The notes under the pieces: model-generated
Databases searched by the model: none
What the model was told of the DNA's origin: nothing
The model's input: the letters and a program-made list of their open reading frames with translations, nothing else
Shown here: in pieces, positions 34,550 through 47,085 of the stretch
Numbering within the stretch: the first letter of the stretch is position 1
Layout: each line of letters opens with the position of its first letter
Assembly: GCF_036711975.1 (NCBI RefSeq)
Contig: NC_091966.1
Location: 9,431,501-9,495,500 of the forward strand
DNA from: Onthophagus taurus
Lineage: Eukaryota > Arthropoda > Insecta > Coleoptera > Scarabaeidae
Direction of reading: 5' to 3'
DNA length: 64,000 nt
Translations under genes and position numbers: made by a program

Positions 34550-37500
34550 CTATAACATACACTTGTTTTTTTTAAAATTCATTTTTACATTTTTTACTTG
34601 TTGTGCAAATCTCAAAGCGTTTATTGTTTCCGAGAAACAATCCTGGAAAGGGGCAATATTTAGAAACATTAATGTCTTAGAATTGCCCCCTAAACAAGAA
34701 CCCAATAAATAAGTCAGCTTCGAATTTCTGTAAGGAACATGTCGATTACCATTGTGCAAAGCCAACATTACATTTCCAAGTGCAGCCAAACTCTTATTAA
34801 TATGTTTAGTTTCTGTTATAGTGTCACTCAACTTCGCGTTTTCCGAACCTGCCAAATCAACTAAGTTTATCGACCCATTTAAAATCGTCGTGTTATTGTC
34901 ACCAACTCCACGGAGGGTGATCTTGGTGACAGAGTGAGATCTTGAACTATGTTCATTATAATTCGTCACGGCTACTGCCCTGTTTCGATCAGCTGTAGAT
35001 ATTAATGCTTGCAATTCAGAATCTGATTTGACAGTTTTTATTTCCAAATTTGTGACGATAACTCCTTTTCCTTCGTTGTATTTTATTTCATGTGGTAATT
35101 TTGATAATGGATTCAACAAATCTTTAATTTGTTCATTGTACACTTCCAAGAAACTTGCTTCTACTTCATACGTCCAACCCGCTATCTTTAAATCTGATAT
35201 TCTTTTAAATAGAGATTCGACTGACCGCGGGATCATACCTTAAAAAAAAAAATTTTTGATATGATTTCTGTAATCATGTTTGATTGATACTTACCACGGT
35301 CATTTTCCGAGGGATTTCCTTGCATAGTATATGTTTTTCCTGATCCGGTTTGTCCATAAGCAAATACACAAACATGGTAACCATCTAACGCTGACTGTAC
35401 AAGCATATCTAGATCTTCAAAAATTTCTTTTTGAGTTGCTCTAGGTGGGAAGACAGCATCATAAGAAAATTCCTGTACAAGAGGTGCGTTTGTTTTAGCA
35501 TTAACGCTGGAGGTTTGTGGCGTCCTAATTTCAATTTTATCAGAATTATAATTAACGTCGAGAGTTAGTCGTTGATCCTCAGTGGACAACGGGGGTCGAA
35601 CCCGGCAAAATACTCGTATATTTCCCTTTAGTTCTTGGACCAAATTATGTAAAACCCTTCGTTCTTTATCGGCTTCTTCAATTCTTTTCCGCTGCTTATC
35701 TATCAAATTGCCCATATCTTCTAATCTTAGTTCAAATTTCTGATTGGTATCGTTTAATTTTTCTATTTTAATTTCTTGTTCTTCAGATTGAATTTGAAGA
35801 TATTTTACTACATTATCACTCTTTTGTAATTTTGTTTTTAAACTCGTCACTTCTTTTTTTAAATCCTTACAGTCACTTTTATACTTGCTTAATTCGGCAT
35901 ATTGTAATTCATATTTAGGTTTCATTTCATCAAATTCGTCTTTTAGAGATTCATATTTCTTTGACAAGTCCTCATACGAATTTTGTGTGTCTTTACACGT
36001 CAGATGAGCAGCTTTGAATTTGTCAAAACGTTCAGATAAAGCATTGAATCTGCCTTTGTAATCGTATGGTGCTATACGAGGATGTGGCTTACTATTATTC
36101 TCTTTTTCCGGTTTAGGATTCGCTTTTACTAGCTTCGGTGGTTTTACGATTGGTGCTTTCATAACAGGGGCTGGTCGTTTTCCTAATGTTACAACAGATG
36201 TTGATTCCAAACCTTTCGATAGCTTCAAATCAGTAACTGATTTAGAACGTCTCAAATCTTTAAAAGAAAAAACAAATACAATTCGTTAAATATATATTTA
36301 AGTAATTATTTTTTGTTATCTAGTTAACCAACTAAATTATTTTATTGACGTTACTAACAGTAATGTACACTTATATAAAAGGTTTTACATTTTAAAATTT
36401 TCTTTTATTAGCATTATGAACTAACATGGAAAGTTTGGTGTCAATTTGGGATCAGATTGTTCTAAAAAGAAATTTGGCAAGTGTCCACCGTTGTTGTCGA
36501 CTGTTGTACTGTTGTAGCCCATTTCTGAAGTGCAAGTGGACTCTCTCCAACGTAACATATTGTTTTTATACTGCTTCCACCGTTGTTGCCGACTGTTGTA
36601 CTGTTGTAGCCCATTTCTGAAGTGCAAGTGGACTCTCTCCAACGTAACATATTCTTTTTATACTGCTTCCAGAGTTGCAAGACGGTTGATTTCTTTCAAT
36701 TTGAGGTATGGGGCTAAATCTGGCAAACGTGCGGGCCACGAGATATCACCTGGAAAACTTTCTCTCATAACATGAATTGAAATTCGTGATGTGTGGGCAA
36801 ACGCTCCATCTTGCTGAAACCATACTTCGCCAACAACAGTATTTTCAAGAGTTGGCAGAAAAAAATTGCCAGGCATGTCCACATAACGCTCCGAATTTAT
36901 TGTTACCGTGCGTTTGTACTCTTCGAAAAAAAAATGTGTCCCAATGATTACCAATCTGCCTTAATACCGCAGTCCTAACTGTGGCCCAATTCGAATGAGG
37001 AGGCCTTTCATAAAATGATATCGCTGAGATATGATATCCTGAGGTATGGAAATAAGCCTGATCAATGAACCACACCACTGCGTCAGCAAGCAAATTCTTC
37101 GCAAAAGAAGCAAACATTCAGAAAGTTGTTGTGTGACTACCATTTTCAAATTCCATCATCTTTCAAACAATCACATATGTCACGTTGGTTTTAACGTAGG
37201 CTTGGGAGTCAATTTCCATATGCGGTGCAAGGGGCAACATACTATAATGTGGGCCCCAATGATAACTTAGACAACCAACGAGGCCCTGTCGGCAGAGTGT
37301 TTACTGGTATAAGTGTCAGCCAACCACTTTTGGTGGATGGCTGACAGTGATGAGCGACTAAAATGAGTTTTCTCGGTGTGGACAAAATGTTTACGATAAA
37401 TTTGTTATTGTTTCTGCTTCCTAAACAGGTTACGACAATCAGGAACACAATGTTCCTCTGTGTTTGTTTGGTGTGGACATACCTTTTAAAATCACTCACC

Positions 37501-39919
37501 ACCATAGACTGACCTCCATAAACACCAAAAGTTATATAGCTTTAACAGCGCAAATGATAAATAAAAACTTTGAATTGAAAACGATTTTACTAGAGTGTAA
37601 AATTATGGAAGGACACCATATACGGGTAAAAACTTAGCTATTGAAATTAAAAAAATAACTGCAGATTAAATATAGCAGATAAAGTTATACTACTTGTTTC
37701 TGACAATGCATCAGATATTAAAAATGCTACTACAGCTGAACTAAAACTGAACAATTTTGGATGTTTTGCTCACTCAATAAATTTAGTATTGCAAAATTGT
37801 TTGAAAACATCTCATATTTCCCTACTGATATGAAAAATAAAAAGGATCGTCTCCCACTTTAAAAGGATTTATCACGAAAATTCCGGAAAAACGCCATTAA
37901 AATTGTTGTAAGATATTTGGTGGAAACATCTTACAACAATTCGACTTGCTGGAATTCGACTTATTATATGTTGAGCCGATTTGTCGAATTAGAAGCCATT
38001 AGAAGTACCATAGCAATATTGGATGTAGACATTTCTGTCTTAAGTTCAGATGAATAGAAAATGTTCCAAAAATTATGCGAGATTCTAAAACCATTCGACA
38101 AAATTACTAAAATTATGAGTGGAGAAAACTATGCCACAGGATCTTTCGTAATCCCTTTAGCGAATGGACTTGATATTTGCGAAAAACTTTCATAAAAATT
38201 TATCAAGGATGATCATACAAGAAACATTCATAAAAATAACATCTCAGCTGATTAGTAGATTTGATAATATATAAATGTGCAATACATAAGCTGTTTCGAC
38301 ATTTCTAGATCTGCGATTCAAATTGATTGGATTTGTTAACCAACAATTTGGCAGAAAATGCCAAAAAAGCACTAATTGCCGCTTGTAGAATCAAAAATAC
38401 TGCAGTCAACAAGAAAAATCATTTCATGCACGACGACGTGCAGGAAGATGTCCAATTTGATGGAAATGTTGATAATAAAGAAGATGAAATATCATAAAAC
38501 CTAAAAGCCACCATTCTAATTCCAGGACTATAATCGAAATAGTTAATAAGTTAATTAAATAGTTAATATACCTGGAAGAAGATCTATTGCCAAGACATAA
38601 AGATTCACTCAAATGGTGGCGTGAACACGCATATAATTTCCCATACCTTAAACAAATAGTGTAACAACTTCAGGGAACTTCAGTTCCCTGCGAGAGGCTA
38701 TTCTCTAAAGCTGGAATAATTATTTCAGAAAGAAATAGAATTAGTCCAGAAAAAGTAAGGTAAATATTAATCGATTACATAAATGTAGTGATATAGAAGA
38801 GTGACAAATTGCTTTGAATTTTTATTTAGTTATTATTGTTTGTTTTTTTTTAGGTTTTATTATTTTTGTAGTACAGGAATATTTACACTTAATTAAAATA
38901 AAATAGTCTGGTATGACTATTCTGCTCTGGTGTTATTTCTTTTATTTCATTTTTAATCATTTATAAATTTATAACGGAAAACCCAGTTAAAAATTTTAAT
39001 CTTTGTATAGCATATAGCAAGCAAGTTGTCATTGAATGTTTTTCTATTTGTCTTATATTGTATTTATATACTGACTGTATTTGTACATGACTGTATTTCA
39101 CATGACTACAAAATAGGAGATAAATGTTTACAGTGTAAACATGTCTATTATAACTGGTTTCAGACCGTACACATCATTTAGACTCTAAAAAACCTATATT
39201 CTCTCTAAATTTTAGAGAGAACAAACCTGAGTAATATTAAAATTGTAGTAATTATCTTACATATTATCTTAAGAGTAGTAAGATACATATTATCTTACTT
39301 ATAAGTATCAGATATGTGGTTATAACAATAAGTATCAAGACTGTGGTAAGTATTGATCGGCTAGAAAGTATCAATTTAATACTCTTCTTCTTTTAGTTTC
39401 CTTTGTTTCAGTATTAGGTATTGTAGAAAGAACGCAAACATCCTCTTTGTTTTTTCATTTCATAATCGTAGTTTATCCTTGTTGATATACAATTACTTCA
39501 CCTTTTTTAATTTTTCCTTTGGAATTCCATAGCAATGTCTCTTCAAAGTTGGTGCAAAATTCCATACAAATCAGTTTTTTCTTTTATCATAATGTCTGCT
39601 AACTCTGGAGATATATAAAAGCCGGAGTGGCAAAAATTAAGCTTATAACTTAATTATTGACATTTCTTTGAAATAATATTAAAAATTCGGTATTTAACCA
39701 AAGTATTCCAATAAATTATTCTCTTACAGTATTGTAAAACAACAATTTAGTTTCAAATTGAAATATGATACAAATAACGATGGCGTGACATATATGAGAG
39801 TTTGCAAAGATTTACTTACTTTTGGGCCGGTTTAAATGCGGTTTATTTGACGATGATTGTTCGTTATTAGAAATTGGTAATTTTCTCTTCAATGGTAAAC
39901 GAGAAGTAGGTTTATCCAT
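34550..39919 (-). CDS. ncd: Kinesin-14, C-terminal motor (Ncd/KIFC1-like)
   Basis: This is a minus-end-directed microtubule motor that organises spindle poles in mitosis and meiosis. Three exons join in phase: 39919-39820, 36257-35295 and 35238-34550, with GTAAGT donors and AG acceptors, giving 583 aa. Residues 1-95 are a basic, Pro/Lys-rich tail, the region that carries the second microtubule-binding site in this family. Residues 100-240 are coiled coil. The neck ELKGNIRVFCRVRP leads into the motor (about 245-572). The P-loop GQTGSGKT is at 335-342, switch I NEHSSRSH at 449-456 and switch II DLAGSE at 482-487, followed by INKSLAALGNV and YRNSKLTYLL. A motor placed at the C-terminus after the coil defines kinesin-14. 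All nucleotide-binding motifs are intact. Intron 1 is about 3.6 kb and full of transposon remnants. I chose the start because exon 1 opens MDKPTSRLPLKRKL in phase with exon 2. The ncd symbol is by family; KIFC1 is the vertebrate name. Confidence 0.93.
36425..37150 (-). pseudogene. Tc1/mariner-superfamily transposase fragment in kinesin intron 1
   Basis: The minus strand shows pieces of a mariner-type transposase in several frames. These are SGYHISAISFYERPP, TVRTAVLRQIGNHWDTFFF, then VTINSERYVDMPGNFFLPTL and VWFQQDGAFAHTSR (second catalytic Asp). WPARLPDLAPY and the C-terminal RVHLHFRNGLQQ follow. The segment between LAPY and the C-terminal helices is deleted, removing the usual DFFLWG block with the last catalytic residue. 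The C-terminal part is present twice owing to a local duplication. Confidence 0.75.
36488..36668. repeat. Tandem duplication, two near-identical units of about 90 bp
   Basis: CCACCGTTGTTG(T/C)CGACTGT begins at about 36488 and again at about 36578. Each is followed by GTAGCCCATTTCTGAAGTGC and CTCTCTCCAACGTAACATAT. The two units differ by only a few bases. The duplicated stretch encodes the C-terminal helices of the mariner-type transposase on the minus strand. Confidence 0.85.
37314..37346. repeat. Hairpin, 14 bp arms with one mismatch
   Basis: TGTCAGCCAACCAC and GTGGATGGCTGACA flank a 5 nt loop. It sits in a stretch without recognised coding between the mariner-type and hAT remnants in kinesin intron 1. 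It may be a subterminal structure of an unidentified element. Confidence 0.4.
37590..38890 (+). pseudogene. hAT transposon remnant in kinesin intron 1
   Basis: Plus-strand pieces of a ZBED-type hAT transposase appear in order. They are a VSDNASDIKNAT-like block near 37700, NFGCFAHSINLVLQN, WNSTYYMLSRFVELEAIRST (near 37955), LKPFDKITKIMSGENYATGS, and the C-terminal dimerisation signature QLQGTSVPCERLFSKAGIII followed by SERNRISPEKV (near 38670-38760). Many stops and frame changes interrupt it. It is antisense to the kinesin gene and appears to have no effect on the splice sites. Confidence 0.8.
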
Positions 39920-40941
39920 TTTATTAGCTGAAATTTTCTAAAAAGAACACTGAGGAAGAACAGATGAGGTCTTAAACAACTCAAAGGATTCAAAGATTAA
40001 CCGTCACAACCGTTAAACATGCTTCTTTTCAAATATTTGATAAACAGCTATATTCAAGTTAGTCATTAACCATTAAGTGACATCTATTAACCAATACTAT
40101 AATTAGAAAATTCAAAAATAAAAATAAATTAAATAACAAATATTTATATTATTGTTTTTTTAATAATTAATTTATTAAATCATTTATAATTTGTCAAACA
40201 TTTATAAATCATAAAATAAATATTTAGGTGGTAACCAAATTTAAAGTACCATTTGTATAATGTTTATTAAGATAAATTGACCGCTTAATTTTGATGAAAT
40301 TTATCGATTTTATTACTTTTATTACTTCGTTTATTCGAAGTAAGTTTATTCACTTCATACACCTTTTTAGATTATTATGGCACATTTTATAGGTTGGCAT
40401 CTCTGAAATTTAATAAATAAACAAAACTGTCATTCAGCATGTTTGGAGTGGTTTGGAGGTTATGATGATTAATTTGCGATATTACATAGTTTCTGTAGCC
40501 AATTAAAAATATAATTAATAAATTTTGAAAACTTCAGTAATTGCGGATAATAACACCCTAAAATGCCGGAAGCAAACATGAATCTCCGATGATATCACAT
40601 AATTCGTTTTTTACACGCGACGTTTATACCATACAAATACGCCTTTATTAATAAAAATGTTCTTTGTAAAATCACGTAAAAACGGTTAAAATATATTATT
40701 TTAATATAATAATATATATTTTTCATTTTCAGTTAAAATTTGTGATAAAAGTGACATCTATTGGTTGTATATTTAAAATTAAACGTTGTAAATTAGAATT
40801 TATTTTTAATTAATATTTTTTAATAACAATTTAATAGATTTATTTAATACTAAATAGAAATAAACTTAACTTCTAAAAGTACCCGTCAAAAATTATTTAA
40901 ATGTCACCCATGTCCAACCACATAACCTATAAAACGTTTTA
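39920..40941. promoter_or_regulatory. Divergent intergenic region, kinesin-14 and TBCE
   Basis: The two start codons (39919 minus, 40942 plus) face away from each other across 1022 bp of AT-rich DNA with no other gene. This region must contain both promoters and 5' untranslated regions unless unseen 5' exons exist. I cannot place a TATA box or initiator with confidence. Confidence 0.6.
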
Positions 40942-42723
40942 ATGATGTTGAACAACTGTGAAAGAACACCGGTAATTGGAAATCGAATAGAATGTTTAGG
41001 GTACATTGGAACAATTAAATATATAGGCCAAGTTAGCGATTATGCAGGGATTTGGATTGGAGTAGATTGGGATGATCCAACAAGAGGGAAACACAATGGA
41101 ACAATCAAGGGGGTGTGTTATTTTGAAGCTAGGTAAAAAAATAGTATTAAAAAATTAATGCTTTATAAATATATTAAATGAGTTAGTTTTCCAACATCTG
41201 GGTCATTCGTACGTCCTGAGAAAGTTAATTTGGGCCAAACTGCTGTGACGGCTTTAACATCACGATATGGAAGACATGATGATGACGTTACGGCAAAACT
41301 TCATGAACAACAGTTACAATCTGTACAACAATGTATTAATGCTCCCTTTCTTAAGTTGGTTGGGTTTGATAAAATTACAGATAAACAAAGGTATAAGTAT
41401 ATACAGTAATTTTTTTGCAACACATTTTTTATTTTAATTAAATTTTATACATAGTGATTTTTGGAATTTAAAAGTTGTAAATTTACGTTTACAAAGTGTT
41501 TATACATCCGGCGATCCTGGTAGTATAAGAGCATTATGTCCAAATATAATAGAATTGGATATTTCAAAGAATTTAATAAAAAGCTGGTTAACAATTTTCG
41601 ATATTTGCTCTCAATTGGATAACTTGGAGTGGTTAAATGTTAGTGAAAATATTTTAGAGTTTCCACCAGATTTAGATGATTATTGTTACGGATCTGTAAG
41701 AGTATTAATTTGTAATGCAATGAAATTAACCTGGAATAACGTTTTACAACTGGGAAAAATTTTTCCTAATTTAGAAGAACTAAGAGTTCCCAATAATAAT
41801 ATAACCACATTGGATACACCAGAAGATCATAAATTGGTTCATTTAAAATTATTAGACTTGGAAAACAATCTAATTCAAAATTGGGAGGAAATTTTAAAAT
41901 TAAAATTTTTAAAGAACTTGGAACAGATGATTTTAGAAAATATAAAATTGAATAAAATATATTTTGAGGATCAAGAAAAAATCATAGATTTTTCTCATTT
42001 AAAAAAATTAGTTTTAACAAATAACTTGATTAATGATGTAAGAATTTATTTATGATTTTGAATTTACTTCTAAGCAAATTGGGTTTTAGTGGGAATCTGT
42101 TGGAGAATTAAACAAACTACAAAAACTAGAGGATTTAAAATTTATTAACAACCCTATTTTGGATAAGGAATCATTTGTTATTAGTACAGAGCTAATAATA
42201 GCCCGATTAGAAAATTTAAAAGTTCTTAACGGAACTACTCTTCAATCGGATGAACGACGTGGCGCTGAATATCGTTATTTAAAAAAATATGGCTTGGAGT
42301 ATTTATCATTAAAAGATTATGATCAACGAAAGGAGTTTTTAAAGAAACATAATCGATACGACGACTTAATAACAAGTAATAATTTTGATTATATTTGATT
42401 ATCCTAATAATTAACATTTCTTTTTAGAACATGGAATGCCTGAAGAATCTGAAATGAAAACAACTTCAAAAATCATAAAGGGTACATTAACCGAATTACA
42501 AATCATATTTAACGAGCGAATCATTAGAAAAAAATTACCTCCATCTATGTTGGTTCAAAAATTAGGCACTTTGGTGCAAAAATTATTTCAATTAACCGAT
42601 CGCCCAACCTTGATATATACAAGCAATACTAAAAGTAATATTGAAATTAATTTGAATGATGATTGTAAGGAGTTGGGATTTTATTCCATGCAAGATGGTG
42701 ATAGAATTTTGGTTCAGATGTGA
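40942..42723 (+). CDS. TBCE: Tubulin-specific chaperone E (tubulin folding cofactor E)
   Basis: Cofactor E binds alpha-tubulin and works with cofactors C and D to assemble the alpha/beta-tubulin dimer in the cytosol. Five exons join in phase: 40942-41132, 41187-41390, 41455-42037, 42090-42375 and 42428-42723, giving 519 aa, close to the family's usual length of about 525. An N-terminal CAP-Gly domain (residues about 12-75) shows GYIGTIKYIG, WIGVDWDDPTRGKHNG and, across the first splice, PTSGSFVRP. Leucine-rich repeats fill about 145-370 (NIIELDISKNLIKSW, LEWLNVSENI, LEELRVPNNNITTL, LKLLDLENNLIQNW). A ubiquitin-like domain ends the protein (about 435-519, ending MQDGDRILVQM). Introns are 51-64 bp, which is short. 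Two Met codons occur at the start; the first is used here. All three domains are intact, so the gene looks functional. Confidence 0.95.
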
Positions 42724-43237
42724 ATTTTCTTTTCATTTATATAAATTTCTAATTTTTTAATTAATCTTTGTATTTATATTTATAATATATGAAATAAAAG
42801 TAAAAAAGAATTAATGGCTTAAATGAATTAAATAAGTTCTTTTTATTAAATAAATTACATGTCATTACAATTTAAATTTATTTAGCTTGTTTCTTCTTTT
42901 ACTATAAATGTAGTTAGTTATTGTGAAGAAATCAGATTGGGTCTTAGACTCTGTCGCTAGTGAATGGTTGTAATCATGAGTTATATCAACAAGATAAGAG
43001 TCATAGATGAGACTCAACACATTTGAAATCGACGCCATACCTTTAATTTTGGCGATACGGGGATGAAAAAAGCACTAACTCTAATTAATGAACGAAAGTT
43101 TTATTGTACTGCAAAAGAAAAATTAAAATGACAAAGATTCGTTAAATTTCATCACGCCAAGGTGACAGATTCCTGGCTGTTAAAGGTATCATGGAAATGT
43201 TATAACTACGAAATTCATTGAAACTATCGCGGTGTAA

Positions 43238-44326
43238 AGCGGCCCTTACACGATCAATAATATTGACAATACCTTAGCATATTAACAATAATATTGACCG
43301 TGTAAGGTGAAAAATTTTAATGACGTTAAATATTGATGGAGTATTGATAAAAATCCGGATTTTCTGATTTTCGGACATCAATACTGAAAATTGGAGGGAT
43401 ATTGACTATACTATTGACCGTGTAGGGTTGGCGCCAATATTTCCATGAATACTCAGTGTAATACTCAACATTCAAAATTAAATACTTCTATTTAATTGTA
43501 GCAATAACAAAACATGTCTATCAACACACTGAAAAAACATATGTTATTTTAGCCCAGATGATATGAAAACAGGTTTAATTCTGATTTTCTACATTACACT
43601 CAGTTTAGTTCAAGCAGCGCGTCTGTGAAGAAGAGGTGAAAATGATCGACCCATTAACTGACGTTGACGTACAACACGAGAGAGATAGTGTTGGTTCATC
43701 CAGTTCCCATGATGGTGAACAACATGTTCTTCGTAATTTCATCGAGCAATACAAACTATCTCCATGTAGTCTTGTAGAACATATATAAAGGTTTCACAGG
43801 TTTCTATTACAGCTTTGCTGATAGTTGCTGGGGACATTATGACAGAAAACTTCAAGTCTTCAAAATTTTTTCCTATGGCCAAGTACCTCAGGGTTAAGGC
43901 TAATCTTTCCCTAACACTTATACTTCTTCTCATATTGCTATCCTGTCTTTTCAAAAATGGTTCAACCATCTTAGTTCTTGAAATCATCAACATTGCAGAG
44001 ACTGATTTCTTTGAACAGTACTAGATGAGAATATTCATCTCTCTTCTTCAACCATTCTTTCATCCTGTGTTTGCGTTTCACTAGTCGAGTAGTTCCAAGC
44101 TTCAAAATAATAGCTACACAAGCTTTTGTACGATTATCCATATTTGAAAGGGAAAAATCGGCAAATAACTGAGTAAAACTACATAGATTCACCCTGTTCG
44201 GTAAAAAGGTATTGAGCAAACGTATTGACAATAATATTGATCATGTAAGGTAGTGAAGTATTGAGACTGGTTACCACGAGGATTGATGGTTGTATTATCA
44301 ATACTATTGATCGTGTAAGGGCCGCT
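43238..44326 (-). mobile_element. PIF/Harbinger transposon remnant
   Basis: Inverted ends AGCGGCCCTTACACGATCAA (43238) and the reverse complement ending GGGCCGCT (44326) are flanked by TAA on both sides, the TWA duplication of the PIF/Harbinger superfamily. The minus strand encodes parts of the transposase: KHRMKEWLKKRDEYSHL (44231-43971 frame) and, after a frame shift, SVRERLALTLRYLAIGKNFEDL and FSVIMSPATISKAVIETCE (43993-43739). These are the start of the Harbinger nuclease up to the helix-turn-helix-like stretch. The DDE core is missing, so the 1.1 kb copy is internally deleted. CAATATTGA/TCAATATT words recur near both ends. Confidence 0.85.
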
Positions 44327-44329
44327 TAA

Positions 44330-45250
44330 GAAGTGGTTCCGTCCTGTTTAAACCAGAAGTTTTGAGTGTCCCATCCATTTTCCTCCATGTATACCTCCTC
44401 TCTATTATGACAAATATGAGAAATGTCGCAAAACAAAACGATGCCACATTATTCAAGCTTTCAAATGATGGTGTTAAAGTTATAGCTGATCATCTAACAT
44501 TCCAAGATAGCAGGAATTTTATGTTTCTTTATGACAGTTACGTCCCTTTTCCAGCTATTTCTCTTGCCCACGTGGCAGACATGGATTTTTTTCCAAACCG
44601 CTAGGTCTTACCATTGAGGCACAGCCAATTTTTTTTTAATGAAGTAATGTAGTATACATGTTTTAAGTATTACAAAAATTACATTTTCTGGCTTAACTTC
44701 AATTATTTTGCTATAAATATAGAACTTTAATATCAAAATGTCAAATGAGTTTTCACAATCCGTCATAACCGATTATAAAAAATGCGTTATGACCATTTAA
44801 ATCTTGAAATATGATTGTATTAAGTAATTTTTCAAGAGCCGTGACTCACCCACTACAATTACTTCGTATCTGTATTTGACAAAAGAGTATTTTGTGGTAC
44901 TGATGTAGTGTCAAGTTGAAGTGCATTTCCTAAAGTTGAAGTTCGCAAAAATTTCATGATCGTCTTTCCATATTTTGTCTTTTTGTAATTAAATAATAAG
45001 GAACCCGTACTGTGAACCAGCTGTGTCTATGAACATCTCAAAAACAATACTGAATTTGGGTTTTGTTCGCATACTAAACTTATGCAGGAGAAATTGATTA
45101 ACAATTGCGTTGGGGAAGTCACAAAACTGTATCATACAAAATGATTACAATAAAAATATAATAGATCATATATAATCAGAAGAAATAAGAATGTTATACA
45201 TAATGAGAGGTGGAAGTACTGGTTGTACAACGTTAAGAAGTAAGTTTAAA
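44330..45250. other. Non-coding; no gene supported
   Basis: A plus-strand frame of 80 codons at 44362-44604 has no recognisable domain. The rest is AT-rich. Confidence 0.4.
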
Positions 45251-45805
45251 TTATTGGGAAATCATGATTTCCTTATACATAATGTCTTCATTTGTAGCTA
45301 TATTTTCTGGGATGCAGACTGCGATAACGGTTGCAGTCCTTATTTCTGCTTTATTGATGTTGTTCCAAGATTGATCCAAAGTGCACAATTTTCTATTACT
45401 CGTATTTGTGCTATATGAATTAATGCCTTTTTTAATAACTCGCAAGGTATTGTCTCCGCTTGTTTGAAGAACCAATGATTTCTCAGATCTTTCCGCATGA
45501 TCTTATTAAGAGCTTTGTATCCTTCCGCGTCTCAATTTATTTGACGCTCCTCCATGAGGGTATCGATCTCATTTGTACCCTGTTATTTAGGCTTTCCATG
45601 TCTTCTTCCTTTGGGGTGGTTTCTTGAGTGTTCATGCAGAATAGACCTCCTGAACTCAAGTAATCCAGTACCCAATGATCGTTGGGTCTGTCATTTCCTT
45701 GCGTTAAAGTCTCCCATCACGACAATAAACATGGTCCTCTACGTCTTCAGCGGCGGTTGTTGGTGCGTACGCTTGGATTACCTGTAGAGTCAAAATTGTC
45801 TCAGT
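45250..45805 (-). pseudogene. RTE-type LINE fragment, endonuclease domain
   Basis: The minus strand reads LQVIQAYAPTTAAEDVED and, in the next frames, VMGDFNA and FCMNTQETTPKEEDMESLN-like blocks. These correspond to the YAPT..., GDFNA and YC.NT...RKWTW segments of the RTE endonuclease. Downstream (45475-45251) a linker-like frame remains open. The copy is heavily frameshifted. It is a different fragment from the one at 23.7 kb and in the opposite orientation. Confidence 0.65.
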
Positions 45806-46984
45806 CTGTCAAAATTATTTACAGTTAGAAAAGAACCCAAGGAAATACAAAACAAAATTTTCAATAAGACTTAGGATATACGTATCTATGAGATGTATTC
45901 TTATCTTGTTAACTTTAGGTTAATAACAAAACGTACTACGTACGCTATTTGTAGTAAATAATGCGTTTTAAAAATTTTACAAGTCAACCCTAATCTTGTT
46001 ATATCTAGGGTACTAATTAAATAATTGCGTTTCACGATCTCATTATAGCTAAATATAACTCTGAAACCTGTTTACAACTGAGTTTACAATAACAACGAAT
46101 ATAATTCCCATCGCTGATAACAAACGAGGGCATATAGCGCTTATGTTATTACATAAACATAACTCATTTTTGTGGGTAAATTAAATAACGGTTTTGGGAT
46201 ATTCTTAGTTATTTTTAAAACGTCAAAATTAAAAATATATTTTTATTAAAGATTAAAAATAAATATGATTAACATTTAAAGCATGTATATTTTTAATTTA
46301 ACCTAATTAACGCGTAATTATTGTTACTACTTGCCAACAAATTTGAAGAAATTAAGTGATTTTTTATTGTTGTAAGATTACACAACATTGTAGCTGATAA
46401 TCAGCCGACCTTGCCTTAATTAACAGATTAGTTTTTGGCGAAGATTTTTTTACATTTAATTGTTTTTTTATTAAATGAAAGTAAACATTGATAGGAACAG
46501 ATTAAACATTATTTTAAGATTATTCTTCGTTATATCATTTAATTAACTGAATCGATAAATAGAATATTTTAAATAATAGTGCTGAAGTCCTTTGATACAT
46601 AATATGTATCAATTGATATATTATATCAACGTAGTAAATATAAGTTTATTCCTGTATCTTTTTTGTAAACAATTTTTTATTGTTTGATTTAAACAATTTA
46701 AATATAAAATGAAATATGCGCAGTTGAATTACCATTTCTTATCCAAGTACATCCACACTTTCGCAATTTTAAATAAATTTGATATCCAAGAGTAGCTGTT
46801 TACCAATAATATACAAGTGCATACCGTAAATATCTTGATGAGTCGTGCAAATAAAAGACTCGATTTTAAAACTAATTTAAGATGCCAATTAAACGATTCG
46901 ACATACAATTAATTAAGGTTATCTGAAGATATGAGGGGCCCGGCGACGTCAATACTCGTTTTGCATTGATTTCGAGCGCTTCTC

Positions 46985-47085
46985 TTTTACGATTTTAGTG
47001 TTTTATATGCTGCTGTTATTATTTTGGCTTTGTCGTGGTCTGGGTTGTCTGGGTCTTTATTTCGCACTAAACGGTCATTGATCTT
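46985..47085 (-). other. Coding-like short stretch, unassigned
   Basis: The minus strand holds about 30 codons, reading INDRLVRNKDPDNPDHDKAK, in DNA less AT-rich than its surroundings. A stop follows. No domain is recognised. It could be part of an old transposon or a terminal exon. Confidence 0.2.

Noticed and set aside
36421..36954. Several overlapping short frames read as separate small genes
   Set aside because: They are pieces and antisense shadows of one mariner-type transposase with an internal duplication.
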